Notes: generated by a model from the sequence alone, not told the origin. 64,000 nt of DNA from an uncultured Tenacibaculum sp. (GCA_947496185.1 CANMCD010000003.1:124001-188000), one strand, 5' to 3'. Counted from the stretch's first letter, positions 26,283-35,713 are shown. Program-made: numbers and translations.

Positions 26283-26309
26283 GCGGATACTCTAACAAGA
26301 GTGTTCCGC
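26283..26309 (-). terminator. Probable terminator of the ilv operon
   Basis: Hairpin with arms GCGGA-tACTCT and AGAGTgtTCCGC around a short loop, 20 nt past the ilvA stop on the minus strand; there the stem is followed by T-rich sequence (CTTTAATTATTTT). The tail toward the plus strand is not T-rich. Confidence 0.55.
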
Positions 26310-26329
26310 CCATTATATTATCCTTTTAT

Positions 26330-27595
26330 CTAAACTAAAAATTCAAATAAATTAGGGTTATCATTCAGATATTCCCCATAAAAATTACGTTCTTTCATTC
26401 GTTTTATAAGCGGAACTAAATCTTCTCTATTTTCCAATTCTACTCCGACCACAGCTGGTCCGTTTTCTCTATTGGTCTTTTTAGAGTATTCAAAAAAAGT
26501 AATATCATCATTTTCACCTAAAACATCCATCACAAACTCTTTTAAAGCACCTGCTCGTTGAGGAAAACGTATGATAAAATAATGTTTTAACCCACCGTAT
26601 AACAAGGCTCTTTCTTTAATTTCAGCTGTTCTTGTAATATCGTTGTTACTACCACTTATCAAACAAACTACATTTTTACCTTTAATTTCTTCTTTAAAAG
26701 CATCTAGAACTGATAATGTCAAAGCTCCTGCTGGCTCTACCACAATCGCTTCTTTATTATACATATCTAAAATGGTCTGACAAATCTTTCCTTCAGGAAC
26801 GGTAACCATATCATCCAAATTTTGTTGGCAAATCTTATACGTTAAATCTCCAACTTGCTTAACTGCCGCACCATCTACAAACTTATCAATTGTATCCAAT
26901 TTGATATTCTTCTTATCAGCTAACGCTCTTTTCATAGAAGGTGCTCCCGCAGGTTCTACTCCAATTACTTTTGTTGTAGGAGATAGCGTTTTAAATACAG
27001 TCGATACCCCTGAGGCCAATCCACCGCCACCAACAGGTACAAACAAATAATCAATTTTTTCGCTACTTTGCTCGATAATCTCTAAACCTACCGTTGCTTG
27101 TCCTTCAATAATCTTTTCATCATCAAAAGGGTGTACAAAAGTTTTTTCTAGACTATCTGAAACATGTTTTGCCGCCTTATATGCATCGTCGAAGGTATCC
27201 CCTGATAATTGAATATCTATATAGGCACCTCCAAACATTTTTACTTGTTCTACTTTTTGTTTTGGTGTAGGTGCTGGCATAAAAATAGTACCGTGTATTT
27301 GTTTTTTACTACACGCTAAAGCTACCCCTTGCGCATGGTTTCCTGCACTGGCACAAACAATACCATTAGCCAATTCTTCTTTTGATAAAGAACTGATTTT
27401 ATTATAAGCTCCTCTTATTTTATAGGAACGTACTTGCTGTAAATCTTCTCTTTTCAATAAAATATTTGCCTGATACTTATTTGAATATGTATAATTATGC
27501 AGTAAAGGCGTTTGAGCAACTACCTCCTTCAAGGTAGTTGCTGCTTTTTTTATATTTTCTAATTTTGGATAATATGTTTCTATTTTCAGTCTCAT
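26330..27595 (-). CDS. ilvA: Threonine ammonia-lyase, biosynthetic type
   Basis: 421 aa. It converts threonine to 2-oxobutyrate, the entry to isoleucine synthesis. PLP-binding QQVRSYKIRGAYNKI (Lys59), SAGNHAQGVALA, GGGGLASGV and SGSNNDITR, followed by one C-terminal ACT-like regulatory domain from about residue 335 (HYFIIRFPQRAGALKEFVMDVLGENDDITFFEY...) as in the ~420-aa class with one ACT-like unit, so isoleucine feedback is possible. It is the last gene of ilvDBNCA, 4 nt after ilvC. Its presence shows that isoleucine is made from threonine, which is supplied by thrABC in this window. Confidence 0.96.
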   Translation of the reverse strand: MRLKIETYYPKLENIKKAATTLKEVVAQTPLLHNYTYSNKYQANILLKREDLQQVRSYKIRGAYNKISSLSKEELANGIVCASAGNHAQGVALACSKKQIHGTIFMPAPTPKQKVEQVKMFGGAYIDIQLSGDTFDDAYKAAKHVSDSLEKTFVHPFDDEKIIEGQATVGLEIIEQSSEKIDYLFVPVGGGGLASGVSTVFKTLSPTTKVIGVEPAGAPSMKRALADKKNIKLDTIDKFVDGAAVKQVGDLTYKICQQNLDDMVTVPEGKICQTILDMYNKEAIVVEPAGALTLSVLDAFKEEIKGKNVVCLISGSNNDITRTAEIKERALLYGGLKHYFIIRFPQRAGALKEFVMDVLGENDDITFFEYSKKTNRENGPAVVGVELENREDLVPLIKRMKERNFYGEYLNDNPNLFEFLV

Positions 27596-27599
27596 TTAA

Positions 27600-29096
27600 T
27601 TATACCAAAGCAGGCTCTTGTGCTTCTGATTTTATAGATTTCATGGCTGTCATGGCCGTTCGTAATTTCTTTCCTATTTGCTCTACAGGATGGTTTCTAA
27701 TGGCATCATTTACCTCAATAAGTTGCTTATTATCTACCTTATTGGTTTTTGTATAGTTTTTTCCTATCACATCCGAAGACACTTTATTCATAAAATCTAC
27801 TAACAAAGGTCTACAAGCATGATCAAACAAATAACAACCATACTCTGCTGTATCAGAAATGATTCTATTCATTTCATACAACTTTTTACGGGCAATGGTA
27901 TTCGCAATTAACGGTGTTTCGTGCAACGATTCATAATAAGCCGAAGCATCAATGATCCCTGCTTCTGTCATCGTTTCAAAAGCAAGCTCTACTCCTGCTC
28001 TAACAAAGGCTACCAACAAAACTCCATGATCGAAATACTCTTGCTCATCAATTTCTTCTGAGGTCATGGTTGTTTTTTCAAAGGTAGTTTCTCCTGTAGC
28101 AGCTCTCCATGTCAGTAAATTCACATCATCATTTGCCCAATCTTCCATCATGGTTTTTGAGAAATGTCCCGTCATAATATCATCCATATGCTTATGAAAT
28201 AATGGACGCATGGTTTCTTTTAATTCTTCTGACAATTCAAATGCCTTAACTTTGGCTGGATTCGAAAGCCTATCCATCATATTGGTTATCCCACCATGTT
28301 TTAAGGCTTCGGTAATCGTTTCCCAACCGTATTGAATTAATTTAGCCGCATAACTTGGTTCAATTCCTTCCGCTATCATTTTATCAAAAGACAAGATAGA
28401 TCCTGTTTGTAACACACCACATAAGATGGTTTGCTCTCCCATTAAATCCGACTTAACCTCAGCAACGAATGATGATTCTAACACACCTGCCCTGTGCCCT
28501 CCAGTAGCATACGCATAAGCTTTAGCTTCTTCAAGTCCTTTACCTTGTGGATCATTTTCTGGGTGTACAGCAATCAATGTTGGCACTCCGAACCCTCTTT
28601 TATATTCTTCTCGTACTTCAGACCCTGGGCATTTAGGTGCTACCATAATAACCGTTAGATCTTTTCGTACTTGCATTCCTTCTTCTACAATATTAAATCC
28701 ATGAGAATACGATAAGGTAGCTCCTTCTTTCATCAAAGGCATAACCGTACTAACTACTTTGGTATGTTGCTTATCAGGTGTCAAGTTACACACTAAATCT
28801 GCGGTTGGAATTAATTCTTGAAACGAACCTACAGTAAACCCATTTTCTGTAGCGTTTTTATAAGAAGCTCTTTGCTCTTGAATAGCACTTTCGCGCAAGG
28901 CATACGATACATCGAGCCCTGAATCACGCATGTTTAACCCTTGGTTTAACCCTTGAGCTCCACACCCTACGATGACTACCTTTTTACCTCTTAGCACTTC
29001 AATCCCTGCATTAAATTCTGCAAGTTCCATAAATCGACATTTCCCTAACTGAGCTAATTGCTCTCTAAGAGACAATTGGTTAAAATAATTTTTCAT
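27600..29096 (-). CDS. ilvC: Ketol-acid reductoisomerase, class II
   Basis: 498 aa, the long (class II) form with a duplicated helical domain, like E. coli IlvC (491 aa). NADPH-binding [23 protein letters not shown] near residue 35, the catalytic region [30 protein letters not shown], and the C-terminal [15 protein letters not shown]. It isomerises and reduces acetolactate or acetohydroxybutyrate to the dihydroxy acids on the way to valine, leucine and isoleucine, in the cytoplasm with Mg2+. Operon position: after ilvN (38-nt gap) and before ilvA (4-nt gap). Confidence 0.97.
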   Translation of the reverse strand: MKNYFNQLSLREQLAQLGKCRFMELAEFNAGIEVLRGKKVVIVGCGAQGLNQGLNMRDSGLDVSYALRESAIQEQRASYKNATENGFTVGSFQELIPTADLVCNLTPDKQHTKVVSTVMPLMKEGATLSYSHGFNIVEEGMQVRKDLTVIMVAPKCPGSEVREEYKRGFGVPTLIAVHPENDPQGKGLEEAKAYAYATGGHRAGVLESSFVAEVKSDLMGEQTILCGVLQTGSILSFDKMIAEGIEPSYAAKLIQYGWETITEALKHGGITNMMDRLSNPAKVKAFELSEELKETMRPLFHKHMDDIMTGHFSKTMMEDWANDDVNLLTWRAATGETTFEKTTMTSEEIDEQEYFDHGVLLVAFVRAGVELAFETMTEAGIIDASAYYESLHETPLIANTIARKKLYEMNRIISDTAEYGCYLFDHACRPLLVDFMNKVSSDVIGKNYTKTNKVDNKQLIEVNDAIRNHPVEQIGKKLRTAMTAMKSIKSEAQEPALV

Positions 29097-29134
29097 CTTA
29101 AAAAAAATAATAGTTTTTATGTTGTTATGTTTTA

Positions 29135-29656
29135 TTACAATGCTTTTAGCATTTCAGATACACGCATTTCATCTCTGGTAATAGCTATTCTACCCGAACG
29201 AACAAACTGCATGATTCCATGCTTATCTAATATATGATAGAGCTCTTCTAACTCTTCTTTACCACCTGATTTTTCAAGCACAAAAAAATCTTTATTGATA
29301 TTGATTACCCTAGACTTACTGCTATTGATAATCTTTTGGATATCGTCATTTTCTGTTAATAAGTCCGTACTCAATTTGAACAAGCAAGATTCTTGATACA
29401 CCGTTTCATCATCCTTATGATAGTAGGCCTTAATCACTTCTACCTGCTTTTCTATCTGTCCAATAATTTTTTTAACCTCGGTTTCAGTTAATTTTACCAA
29501 TAGTGTAAATCTAGATACACTTTTGATTTCTGATTTCGATACGTTAACGCTTTCTATATTTAAATGTCTTCGTTGAAATATAGAAGAAATTCTATTCAAC
29601 AATCCTACATTATTTTCTGTGTATATAGAAATGGTATATGTTTGTTTATTTTCCAT
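29135..29656 (-). CDS. ilvN: Acetolactate synthase regulatory (small) subunit
   Basis: 173 aa from the ATG at 29656; the longer open frame overlapping ilvB is rejected because the family starts at [20 protein letters not shown]. It holds an N-terminal ACT domain ([33 protein letters not shown]) that binds valine, and a C-terminal domain with [14 protein letters not shown]. It activates IlvB and confers end-product inhibition. The start lies 2 nt behind the ilvB stop, so the two subunits are translationally linked. Confidence 0.96.
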   Translation of the reverse strand: MENKQTYTISIYTENNVGLLNRISSIFQRRHLNIESVNVSKSEIKSVSRFTLLVKLTETEVKKIIGQIEKQVEVIKAYYHKDDETVYQESCLFKLSTDLLTENDDIQKIINSSKSRVININKDFFVLEKSGGKEELEELYHILDKHGIMQFVRSGRIAITRDEMRVSEMLKAL

Positions 29657-29658
29657 AA

Positions 29659-31392
29659 TTATGATAGTCTTATATCTGAAACTGATGATCCTGTTGGTAT
29701 CATAGGAAATACATTGTCTTCCTTTTCTACACAAACTTCTAAAAAGTATGCCTCTTCTGATTGCATCATTTCTTTAACCGAAGCTGCTAAATCTTCTCTT
29801 TTAGTTACCCTGTTTGCCTTTAGATGATATCCTTTGGCAATCGTAACAAAATCTGGATTTACCATTTCGGTTGATGCATATCTTTTATCAAAAAACAACT
29901 GTTGCCATTGACGCACCATTCCTAAAAACTCATTATTCAGCACCACTATTTTTACCGCTACTTTGGTCTGTAAGATTGTTCCGAGTTCTTGAATGGTCAT
30001 TTGATACCCTCCATCACCAATAATAGCGACAACCTCTCTTTCTGGAGCTCCCATTTTGGCGCCGATGGCTGCCGGTAAAGCAAACCCCATAGTTCCTAAT
30101 CCTCCCGAAGTTACGTTACTTTTACTCTGATTAAATTCAGCATAACGACAAGCGATCATTTGATGCTGACCAACGTCCGATACAATGACTGCATTTGCTT
30201 CCGATTCTTTATTAATCTCTTTCATGACCTCTGCCATGGTTAAACCTTCTTTTTCAGGGTATAAATTATCTTTAATCACCTTCTCAAACTCAATAGCATC
30301 GAATTTTCTAAACTCTTCCAACCAACTTTCATGTGAATTCTCATTTACTAGTGGTAATATTTGTGCTAAACTTTCTTTAGCATCTCCAATAACAGCCACA
30401 TCTGTTTTCACATTCTTATCCACTTCAGCTGGATCAATTTCAAAGTGAACAATCTTAGCTTGCTTTGCATACGTATTCAGATTTCCAGTAACACGATCGT
30501 CGAAACGCATTCCGATAGCAATCAAAACATCACATTCATTGGTTAATTTATTTGGGCCATAATTACCATGCATTCCGACCATCCCCACATTCAAAGGGTG
30601 TGATGTTGGCAAGGCAGACAATCCTAAAATAGTCCAAGCTGAAGGTATTCCCGCTTTTTCTATAAACGATTGAAACTCTTCTTCGGCTTCACCCAAAATA
30701 ACCCCTTGCCCAAATACAATAAAAGGTTTTTTTGCTGCATTGATTATATCGGCCGCTTCTTTTAGTTTTGAAGCTACTACAGGAGTTTTCGGTTTATAAC
30801 TTCTAACCGAAGTACATTTCTCATAACAAAAGTCAAACTCTTCAAACTGTGCATTTTTTGTTATATCAATCAACACGGGACCAGGCCTTCCTGACTTAGC
30901 TATATAGAAAGCTTTAGCCATTACTTCTGGAATTTCACTCGCTTTGGTTATTTGGTAATTCCATTTGGTAACGGGAGTTGAAATACCTATGATATCCGTT
31001 TCTTGAAAAGCATCTGTCCCTAATAAATGATCTGCAACTTGTCCTGTAATACATACCATAGGGGTAGAATCTATTTGAGCATCTGCGATTCCTGTAATTA
31101 AATTAGTTGCTCCAGGCCCTGAAGTAGCAATTGCGACTCCGACCCTTCCTGAAACTCTAGCATATCCTTGTGCTGCATGGGTTGCTCCCTGCTCATGACG
31201 CGTTAAGACATGGTGAATTTTATCTTGATATTTATAAAATTCATCATATACTGGCATAATTGCTCCACCAGGATACCCATATAAAACATCTACTCCTTCG
31301 GCCAACAAACATTTAATTACTGCCTCTGCTCCTGTCATTCTCTCTGTCTGTTTTACAGTTTCTACTGTCTCTTCTTGTGTTTTCGTTGCCAT
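29659..31392 (-). CDS. ilvB: Acetolactate synthase catalytic (large) subunit
   Basis: 577 aa thiamine-diphosphate enzyme condensing two pyruvates, or pyruvate with 2-oxobutyrate. LYGYPGGAIMPVYDEF and HEQGATHAAQGYARVSGRVGVAIATSGPGATNL (catalytic Glu in HEQGA), the FAD-domain sequence FGQGVILG, and the ThDP motif GDGGYQMTIQELGTI...NNEFLGMVRQWQQLFF. The N-terminal ~18 residues before MTGAEAVIKCLLAEGVD are a polar extension usual in this family. Between ilvD (67-nt gap) and ilvN in the operon. Confidence 0.97.
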   Translation of the reverse strand: MATKTQEETVETVKQTERMTGAEAVIKCLLAEGVDVLYGYPGGAIMPVYDEFYKYQDKIHHVLTRHEQGATHAAQGYARVSGRVGVAIATSGPGATNLITGIADAQIDSTPMVCITGQVADHLLGTDAFQETDIIGISTPVTKWNYQITKASEIPEVMAKAFYIAKSGRPGPVLIDITKNAQFEEFDFCYEKCTSVRSYKPKTPVVASKLKEAADIINAAKKPFIVFGQGVILGEAEEEFQSFIEKAGIPSAWTILGLSALPTSHPLNVGMVGMHGNYGPNKLTNECDVLIAIGMRFDDRVTGNLNTYAKQAKIVHFEIDPAEVDKNVKTDVAVIGDAKESLAQILPLVNENSHESWLEEFRKFDAIEFEKVIKDNLYPEKEGLTMAEVMKEINKESEANAVIVSDVGQHQMIACRYAEFNQSKSNVTSGGLGTMGFALPAAIGAKMGAPEREVVAIIGDGGYQMTIQELGTILQTKVAVKIVVLNNEFLGMVRQWQQLFFDKRYASTEMVNPDFVTIAKGYHLKANRVTKREDLAASVKEMMQSEEAYFLEVCVEKEDNVFPMIPTGSSVSDIRLS

Positions 31393-31459
31393 TGTATTCT
31401 CGATTTTTCAGCTAACTCAACTGGTTATTTTCACTTTAGTTAACACTTTTTTTAGATTA

Positions 31460-33136
31460 TTAAAACTCATCTGTTACACATCCATTAGATGCAGATGATA
31501 CTGTTCTTGCATATTTATAAAGAACACCTCTATTCACTTTCAAAGGAGGTGCTTCCCAATTTTCTTTTCGCTTTACTAATTCTTCTTCAGGAACTTCCAA
31601 TGTGATTGAATTGGTCTCTGCATTTAAAGAAATTACATCACCGTCTCTTACCAATGCGATTGCTCCACCTTCTTGTGCTTCGGGAGTGATATGACCTACT
31701 ACAAATCCGTGTGTTCCCCCAGAAAACCTTCCGTCGGTAATCAGTGCTACCTCTTTTCCTAAACCTGCTCCCATAATCGCAGCTGTTGGCTTCAACATTT
31801 CTGGCATACCTGGCCCTCCTTTTGGCCCTTCATAACGTATAACTACCACATCTCCCTTTGAAACCTTACCTTCTCTAATACCATCATTTGCAGCGTACTC
31901 TCCTTCAAAAACTTTAGCTTTACCTCTAAAAAACAATCCTTCCTTTCCTGTTATCTTAGCGACAGAACCTTCTTTCGCTAAGTTTCCATACAACATTCGT
32001 AAATGTCCTGTTTCTTTAATAGGAGTTTCTAAAGGCTTAACCACTTCTTGTCCTGAACTCAAACTTGGCACTTCAGCTAAATTCTCTGCTAAAGTTTTTC
32101 CTGTCACTGTCAAACAATCTCCGTGTAACAATCCTTTTTCTAATAAGTATTTTAAAACGGCAGGGGTTCCTCCTACATCGTGTACATCTTCCATTAAAAA
32201 TTTACCACTAGGTTTCAAATCTGCCAAAAATGGTGTGTTGTCTGAAATTCTTTGAAAATCTTCTAAGGTAAACTTCACATTGGCTGCCTTAGCGATTGCT
32301 AAGAAATGTAAAACCGCATTGGTTGACCCCCCCATTACAGTTACCAATCGAATCGCATTCTCTAATGATTTTTTAGTAACAATATCTGAAGGTTTTATAT
32401 CTTTTTCTAAAAGTATTCGCAGTGCTTCTCCTGCCCGTATACATTCTTGTTCTTTGTCATTACTTATAGCAGGGTTTGATGAATTATACGGCAAACTCAT
32501 ACCTAGTGCTTCGATAGCTGAAGCCATCGTATTTGCAGTATACATTCCACCACAAGCTCCTGCTCCTGGACATGCTTTCTCTATAACACTTTGATATTCT
32601 GTCTCATCTATTTTACCTGCTACTTTTTCTCCCCATGCTTCAAAAGCAGATACTACGTCTAACTTTTTTCCTTCATGACATCCTGAAGCTATAGTTCCTC
32701 CATACACTAATACCGAAGGCCTATTCAATCGTAACATTGCCATTAGTGCTCCTGGCATGTTTTTATCACACCCTACAACAGTTACCAATCCATCATAAGA
32801 CATTGCTTGCACCACTGTTTCCATTGAATCAGCAATTACATCTCTTGAAGGTAATGAAAAACGCATTCCTGGCGTCCCCATAGAAATCCCATCAGAAACA
32901 CCGATAGTGTTAAATATTAACCCTACCAAATCTACATTTTCTGTACCTTCTTTTACCAATTTTGCTAAGTCATTTAAATGCATGTTACAAGGATTCCCCT
33001 CATACCCCGTACTTGCTATTCCTACAAAAGGTTTTTTTAAATCTGAATTTGACAATCCTATAGCGTGCAACATCGCCTGAGCTGCTGGTTGCGTATCGTC
33101 TTGTGTTATCCTCTTACTAAACTTATTTAATTTCAT
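31460..33136 (-). CDS. ilvD: Dihydroxy-acid dehydratase
   Basis: 558 aa from the ATG at 33136; a GTG six codons upstream is less likely. It dehydrates dihydroxyisovalerate and dihydroxymethylvalerate to the 2-oxo acids. The iron-sulfur cysteines lie in [14 protein letters not shown] (Cys50), [17 protein letters not shown] and [17 protein letters not shown], and the C-terminal catalytic region contains [18 protein letters not shown]. First gene of ilvDBNCA. It is preceded by a long leader (about 590 nt) with two Ile/Val leader peptides and two terminators, so its expression is expected to respond to charged Ile/Val tRNA. Confidence 0.97.
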   Translation of the reverse strand: MKLNKFSKRITQDDTQPAAQAMLHAIGLSNSDLKKPFVGIASTGYEGNPCNMHLNDLAKLVKEGTENVDLVGLIFNTIGVSDGISMGTPGMRFSLPSRDVIADSMETVVQAMSYDGLVTVVGCDKNMPGALMAMLRLNRPSVLVYGGTIASGCHEGKKLDVVSAFEAWGEKVAGKIDETEYQSVIEKACPGAGACGGMYTANTMASAIEALGMSLPYNSSNPAISNDKEQECIRAGEALRILLEKDIKPSDIVTKKSLENAIRLVTVMGGSTNAVLHFLAIAKAANVKFTLEDFQRISDNTPFLADLKPSGKFLMEDVHDVGGTPAVLKYLLEKGLLHGDCLTVTGKTLAENLAEVPSLSSGQEVVKPLETPIKETGHLRMLYGNLAKEGSVAKITGKEGLFFRGKAKVFEGEYAANDGIREGKVSKGDVVVIRYEGPKGGPGMPEMLKPTAAIMGAGLGKEVALITDGRFSGGTHGFVVGHITPEAQEGGAIALVRDGDVISLNAETNSITLEVPEEELVKRKENWEAPPLKVNRGVLYKYARTVSSASNGCVTDEF

Positions 33137-33445
33137 TGTTTTTGTTAGCTTCACCCCTCTTAAACTGCTAGGAGTTATAATTGTTTTTTTATGTCGTTCT
33201 TGTCGTTTTACATTATTACCAATAAAAGAGCTGATTTAATAATATTTTATCAATTAAAAAAACACTTTACTCTTATTTAACCTCAAATAACACCCAATTA
33301 TTGATTATTTATTCGAAATTATTTGTTTCTATATTCTTTAAAATTCATTTCCTACTAATTAAATGATTTCCAGCTATCTTAGTTTTGATTTAACTTATTG
33401 TCTATCAGTTATTTATATGTTTTTTATTAATGACACTCACCTCAT
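33137..33445. other. ilvD 5' untranslated stretch, nothing recognised
   Basis: About 309 nt between the second attenuator terminator and the ilvD start. A+T-rich; I see no further leader ORF, no strong hairpin and no clear TAnnTTTG promoter. It may only be spacer. Confidence 0.5.
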
Positions 33446-33487
33446 AAAAAAACCTGTATCTCTATGGCAAGCGATACAGGTTTTTTT
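33446..33487 (-). terminator. ilv attenuator terminator 2
   Basis: On the minus strand a 15-bp stem AAAAAAACCTGTATC / GATACAGGTTTTTTT (33487-33473 with 33460-33446) around a 12-nt loop, ending in seven Ts. It begins 20 nt after the stop of leader peptide 2. GATACGG at 33509-33503, overlapping that stop codon, can pair with CC-T-GTATC of the 5' arm and would act as antiterminator. Confidence 0.85.
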
Positions 33488-33507
33488 ATAAGAAAATAGA
33501 TACCGTA

Positions 33508-33576
33508 TCAGCCTGGTGGTAAGCTAATAATGACAATAATATTGCTAATAATTATGTTGGTATATGTGTTTATCAT
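33508..33576 (-). CDS. ilv leader peptide 2
   Basis: 22-aa ORF with ATG at 33576. The peptide begins MINTYTN, continues IIISNIIVIIS and ends LPPG. It has 8 Ile, 1 Val and 1 Leu, with Ile/Val codons clustered in the second half just before the terminator. It starts directly behind the T tract of terminator 1 and stops (TGA) 20 nt before terminator 2, so it can only be made when RNA polymerase reads through the first attenuator (or from an unseen promoter). No homology search was possible; the amino-acid content, position and stop spacing are the evidence. The Pro-Pro-Gly end is a potential ribosome-slowing motif. Confidence 0.75.
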   Translation of the reverse strand: MINTYTNIIISNIIVIISLPPG

Positions 33577-33585
33577 CTTGTTAAC

Positions 33586-33618
33586 AAAAAAGGCTTCCTA
33601 ATTTCTTAGGAAGCCTTT
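33586..33618 (-). terminator. ilv attenuator terminator 1
   Basis: On the minus strand a 13-bp stem AAAGGCTTCCTAA / TTAGGAAGCCTTT (33618-33606 with 33601-33589), GAAA loop, and a six-T tract. It begins 42 nt after the stop of leader peptide 1. AGGAAG at 33656-33651, four nt after that stop, is complementary to CTTCCT in the 5' arm (33613-33608), giving an alternative antiterminator pairing. Confidence 0.88.
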
Positions 33619-33660
33619 AACTTATAATTTTATATCTTTTCTAAATACTACTTCCTTTTA

Positions 33661-33723
33661 TTAGTGTGAGATAATCACAATAATAATGACAATAGAAATA
33701 ATATTTATAATTTGTTTACGCAT
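33661..33723 (-). CDS. ilv leader peptide 1
   Basis: 20-aa ORF, ATG at 33723, TAA at 33663-33661, encoding MRKQIINIISIVIIIVIISH: ten Ile and two Val codons, twelve of twenty residues, almost all within residues 5-18. This is the composition of ribosome-mediated attenuation peptides of ilv operons (compare ilvL of enterobacteria). The ATG lies 7 nt after the -7 box, so the mRNA is leaderless or nearly so. A ribosome stalled at the Ile/Val run would leave AGGAAG (33656-33651) free to block terminator 1; one that reaches the stop would cover it. Too short for ordinary gene callers. Confidence 0.85.
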   Translation of the reverse strand: MRKQIINIISIVIIIVIISH

Positions 33724-33730
33724 CTGGGTA

Positions 33731-33761
33731 CAAATATGAGAATTTATTTAATAATTGCCAA
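33731..33761 (-). promoter_or_regulatory. Promoter of the ilv operon
   Basis: On the minus strand: TTGG at 33761-33758 (-33), 20-bp spacer counted from the TTG, and CATATTTG at 33738-33731 (-7, one mismatch to TAnnTTTG), followed after 7 nt by the ATG of leader peptide 1. Confidence 0.7.
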
Positions 33762-33994
33762 TTGTTTTTTTGATAAATTATATTTTAATGATAGATTCAC
33801 CCAATATCTTCTTTAAGAATCATTTTCAAAAAACATAAACCAACAACATAAAAACAATACATTACGTGGCATATGGTTATATTTAATTGGCTTATTAAGC
33901 TCTTTAATTTTTCTTTTGGTTTATGAAAGATAAAAATTAATTACTTTTAGCCTTAACTACTATCCATAACCGAAATATATCAGTAACATTAAAT

Positions 33995-34843
33995 ATGAGA
34001 ATAGAAGGAAATACTGGTGAATTTATAGAATTATTAGAACTCGATCCTAACTCGTGTAGATTTTTGTTTAATAATCCAGAACTAAGTAGTTTAACAGTTC
34101 TATGGTTTCTGGAAAATGATAATACCCTCATTATTGACGGTGTAAAACATACTTTCAACAAAAATCAAATCGTTTTTTTTACTGAATTCCACAAAATAGA
34201 GATACTAAAAAAACACACTTCAAAATTTTTACGGTTTAATCGTCCTTTTTTTTGCATCATAGATCACGATATAGAAGTTAGTTGTAAAGGGGTCTTGTTT
34301 TTTGGAGCTTCTCAACTCCCTGTGATAACAATTTCCAATCAAGATATTGAACAGTTTGAAACTCTTTGGAAAATGTTCTCTATTGAAATGAAATCAAAAG
34401 ATAACCTACAAATAAGCATGTTACAAATGATGTTAAAACGGTATTTGATCTTAAGTACTCGTTTATATAAAGAACAGCATTTACCTTCAGACATAAAAAG
34501 AGAAACAGATATCATACGAGAATTCAATTTTTTAGTAGAACAATATTTTAATGTTAAACATAGTGTTGCGGATTATGCCAAACTATTAAACAAATCACCA
34601 AAAACTATTTCTAATCTCTTTTCAAAATTAGGCAATAAAACACCACTGAACTATATACAAGATCGCAAAATGCTTGAAGCTAAACGATTATTATATTATA
34701 CTGAAATGCAAATACAAGAGATAGCCTATAGAATTGGTTATAATGATATTCAATCTTTTAGCCGTTTTTTTAAAAAACAAGAAGGAGTTTCTCCATCAAG
34801 ATATAGAGAAAATAAGCATTTGGGAAAAATTGCCAACTTATAA
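33995..34843 (+). CDS. AraC family transcriptional regulator
   Basis: 282 aa. The C-terminal ~95 residues are an AraC/XylS DNA-binding domain with two helix-turn-helix units: SVADYAKLLNKSPKTISNLFSKLG and MQIQEIAYRIGYNDIQSFSRFFKKQEGVSPSRYR. The N-terminal ~150 residues look like a cupin sensor (KNQIVFFTEFHKIEIL, FNRPFFCIID). It starts 272 bp from the divergent ilv leader but there is no evidence that it regulates ilv. The AhpD-like gene starts 84 nt downstream on the same strand and is the more likely target or partner. Effector unknown. Confidence 0.92.
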   Translation: MRIEGNTGEFIELLELDPNSCRFLFNNPELSSLTVLWFLENDNTLIIDGVKHTFNKNQIVFFTEFHKIEILKKHTSKFLRFNRPFFCIIDHDIEVSCKGVLFFGASQLPVITISNQDIEQFETLWKMFSIEMKSKDNLQISMLQMMLKRYLILSTRLYKEQHLPSDIKRETDIIREFNFLVEQYFNVKHSVADYAKLLNKSPKTISNLFSKLGNKTPLNYIQDRKMLEAKRLLYYTEMQIQEIAYRIGYNDIQSFSRFFKKQEGVSPSRYRENKHLGKIANL

Positions 34844-34927
34844 GGAAATCCTACCTAACAAAACATACTGTTCCGTTCGCATCTTTGTACTATCAATAAT
34901 GATAAACAAATTTAATAACTGAATATT

Positions 34928-35470
34928 ATGGCAAATTTTAATGTTCCTAAAAAAGAAGAAGTTTCTGTAAACAATCAACAAATTTTTGATAGCCTAAAAA
35001 AAACAATAGGTTTCGTTCCTAACCTATATGCAACGATAGCGTATTCTGATACGGCTCTAGGTAATTATCTACAGTTTCAAAATGCAAAGACATCACTTTC
35101 TAAAAAAGAAAAAGAAGTTATAAACCTAATTGTAAGCCAATTAAACAATTGTAGATATTGCTTATCTGCTCATACTGCTATTGGAAAAATGAATGGCTTT
35201 ACAGATGAACAAATATTGGAATTAAGACAAGGTTATTTTTCTAGTAACGAAAAGTATGATGCTCTCGTTAAACTTTCAAAAGCCATTACTTTAAACAAAG
35301 GGAAAGTTGATAATACTGTCTTAGACAACTTTTTTAAGGCAGGTTATACCAAAGGAAACTTAGTAGATGTTATTGTGAGTATAGGTGATAAAGTTATTAT
35401 GAATTACCTACATAACTTAACACAAGTTGAAATTGATTTTCCATTGGCAAAAGACGTATCGCTTCAATAA
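34928..35470 (+). CDS. AhpD-like carboxymuconolactone decarboxylase family protein
   Basis: 180 aa. The AhpD/CMD core contains NCRYCLSAHTAIGK (Cys75, Cys78, His82), the Cys-x2-Cys-x3-His redox motif of alkylhydroperoxidase AhpD-like proteins, so a peroxidase or disulfide-reductase role is likely. The N-terminus FDSLKKTIGFVPNLYATIAYS matches the peroxidase-related subfamily. It is preceded by an AraC regulator (84 nt) and a possible -7 box CATCTTTG ending near 34888, and followed by a strong terminator, so it can be expressed alone. Substrate unknown. Confidence 0.88.
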   Translation: MANFNVPKKEEVSVNNQQIFDSLKKTIGFVPNLYATIAYSDTALGNYLQFQNAKTSLSKKEKEVINLIVSQLNNCRYCLSAHTAIGKMNGFTDEQILELRQGYFSSNEKYDALVKLSKAITLNKGKVDNTVLDNFFKAGYTKGNLVDVIVSIGDKVIMNYLHNLTQVEIDFPLAKDVSLQ

Positions 35471-35490
35471 AACATCTATAGTAAGATTAA

Positions 35491-35524
35491 AAAAGATGAT
35501 CTAAATTATAAGATCATCTTTTTT
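35491..35524 (+). terminator. Terminator after the AhpD-like gene
   Basis: 12-bp perfect stem AAAAGATGATCT / AGATCATCTTTT with an 8-nt loop and T tract, 20 nt past the stop. Confidence 0.9.
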
Positions 35525-35583
35525 ACTATTCACCAGAAACCACTCTTAGCTAACTTTTAAAACAAAAAATAAACACAAAATTA

Positions 35584-35614
35584 TTGGGTTTATTAGAAAT
35601 ATTTTATAGATTTG
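35584..35614 (+). promoter_or_regulatory. Promoter of the arginine operon
   Basis: TTG at 35584-35586 (-33), 20-bp spacer, TAGATTTG at 35607-35614 (exact TAnnTTTG). An ATG follows 6 nt later at 35621, so the first ORF on the transcript is the short peptide at 35621-35671, some 315 nt before the first enzyme gene. Confidence 0.75.
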
Positions 35615-35620
35615 CTTCTT

Positions 35621-35671
35621 ATGCAAACAAATAGAGTTTACAATATAGTCCCGAGTATGTTAGTGCGGTAA
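35621..35671 (+). CDS. Candidate arg leader peptide
   Basis: 16-aa ORF MQTNRVYNIVPSMLVR starting 6 nt behind the -7 box. It carries two Arg codons, AGA at position 5 and CGG (a codon that should be rare in this A+T-rich genome) as the last sense codon before TAA. Only two Arg of 16 is weaker than in classical attenuators; the support is position, promoter spacing and overlap with RNA structure: the CGG-TAA end lies in the 5' half of the hairpin at 35662-35684. Could be a fortuitous ORF. Confidence 0.45.
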   Translation: MQTNRVYNIVPSMLVR

Positions 35672-35713
35672 TGCCACCAGCACTTTCCACCTTTGACACC
35701 TAATTATATTGTA
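35639..35713 (+). promoter_or_regulatory. Structured RNA domain in the arg operon leader
   Basis: Outer 9-bp stem TACAATATA (35639-35647) with TATATTGTA (35705-35713), enclosing a hairpin AGTGCGGT / ACC-a-GCACT (35662-35684, one bulge). It contains the end of the candidate leader peptide. Followed by a T-rich stretch (T7 at 35722-35728), though not directly adjacent. May be attenuator-like; class not recognised. Confidence 0.45.

Noticed and set aside
33724-33994. Assignment of the AraC regulator as controller of the ilv operon
   Set aside because: Only proximity supports it; the ilv leader explains Ile/Val control by itself.
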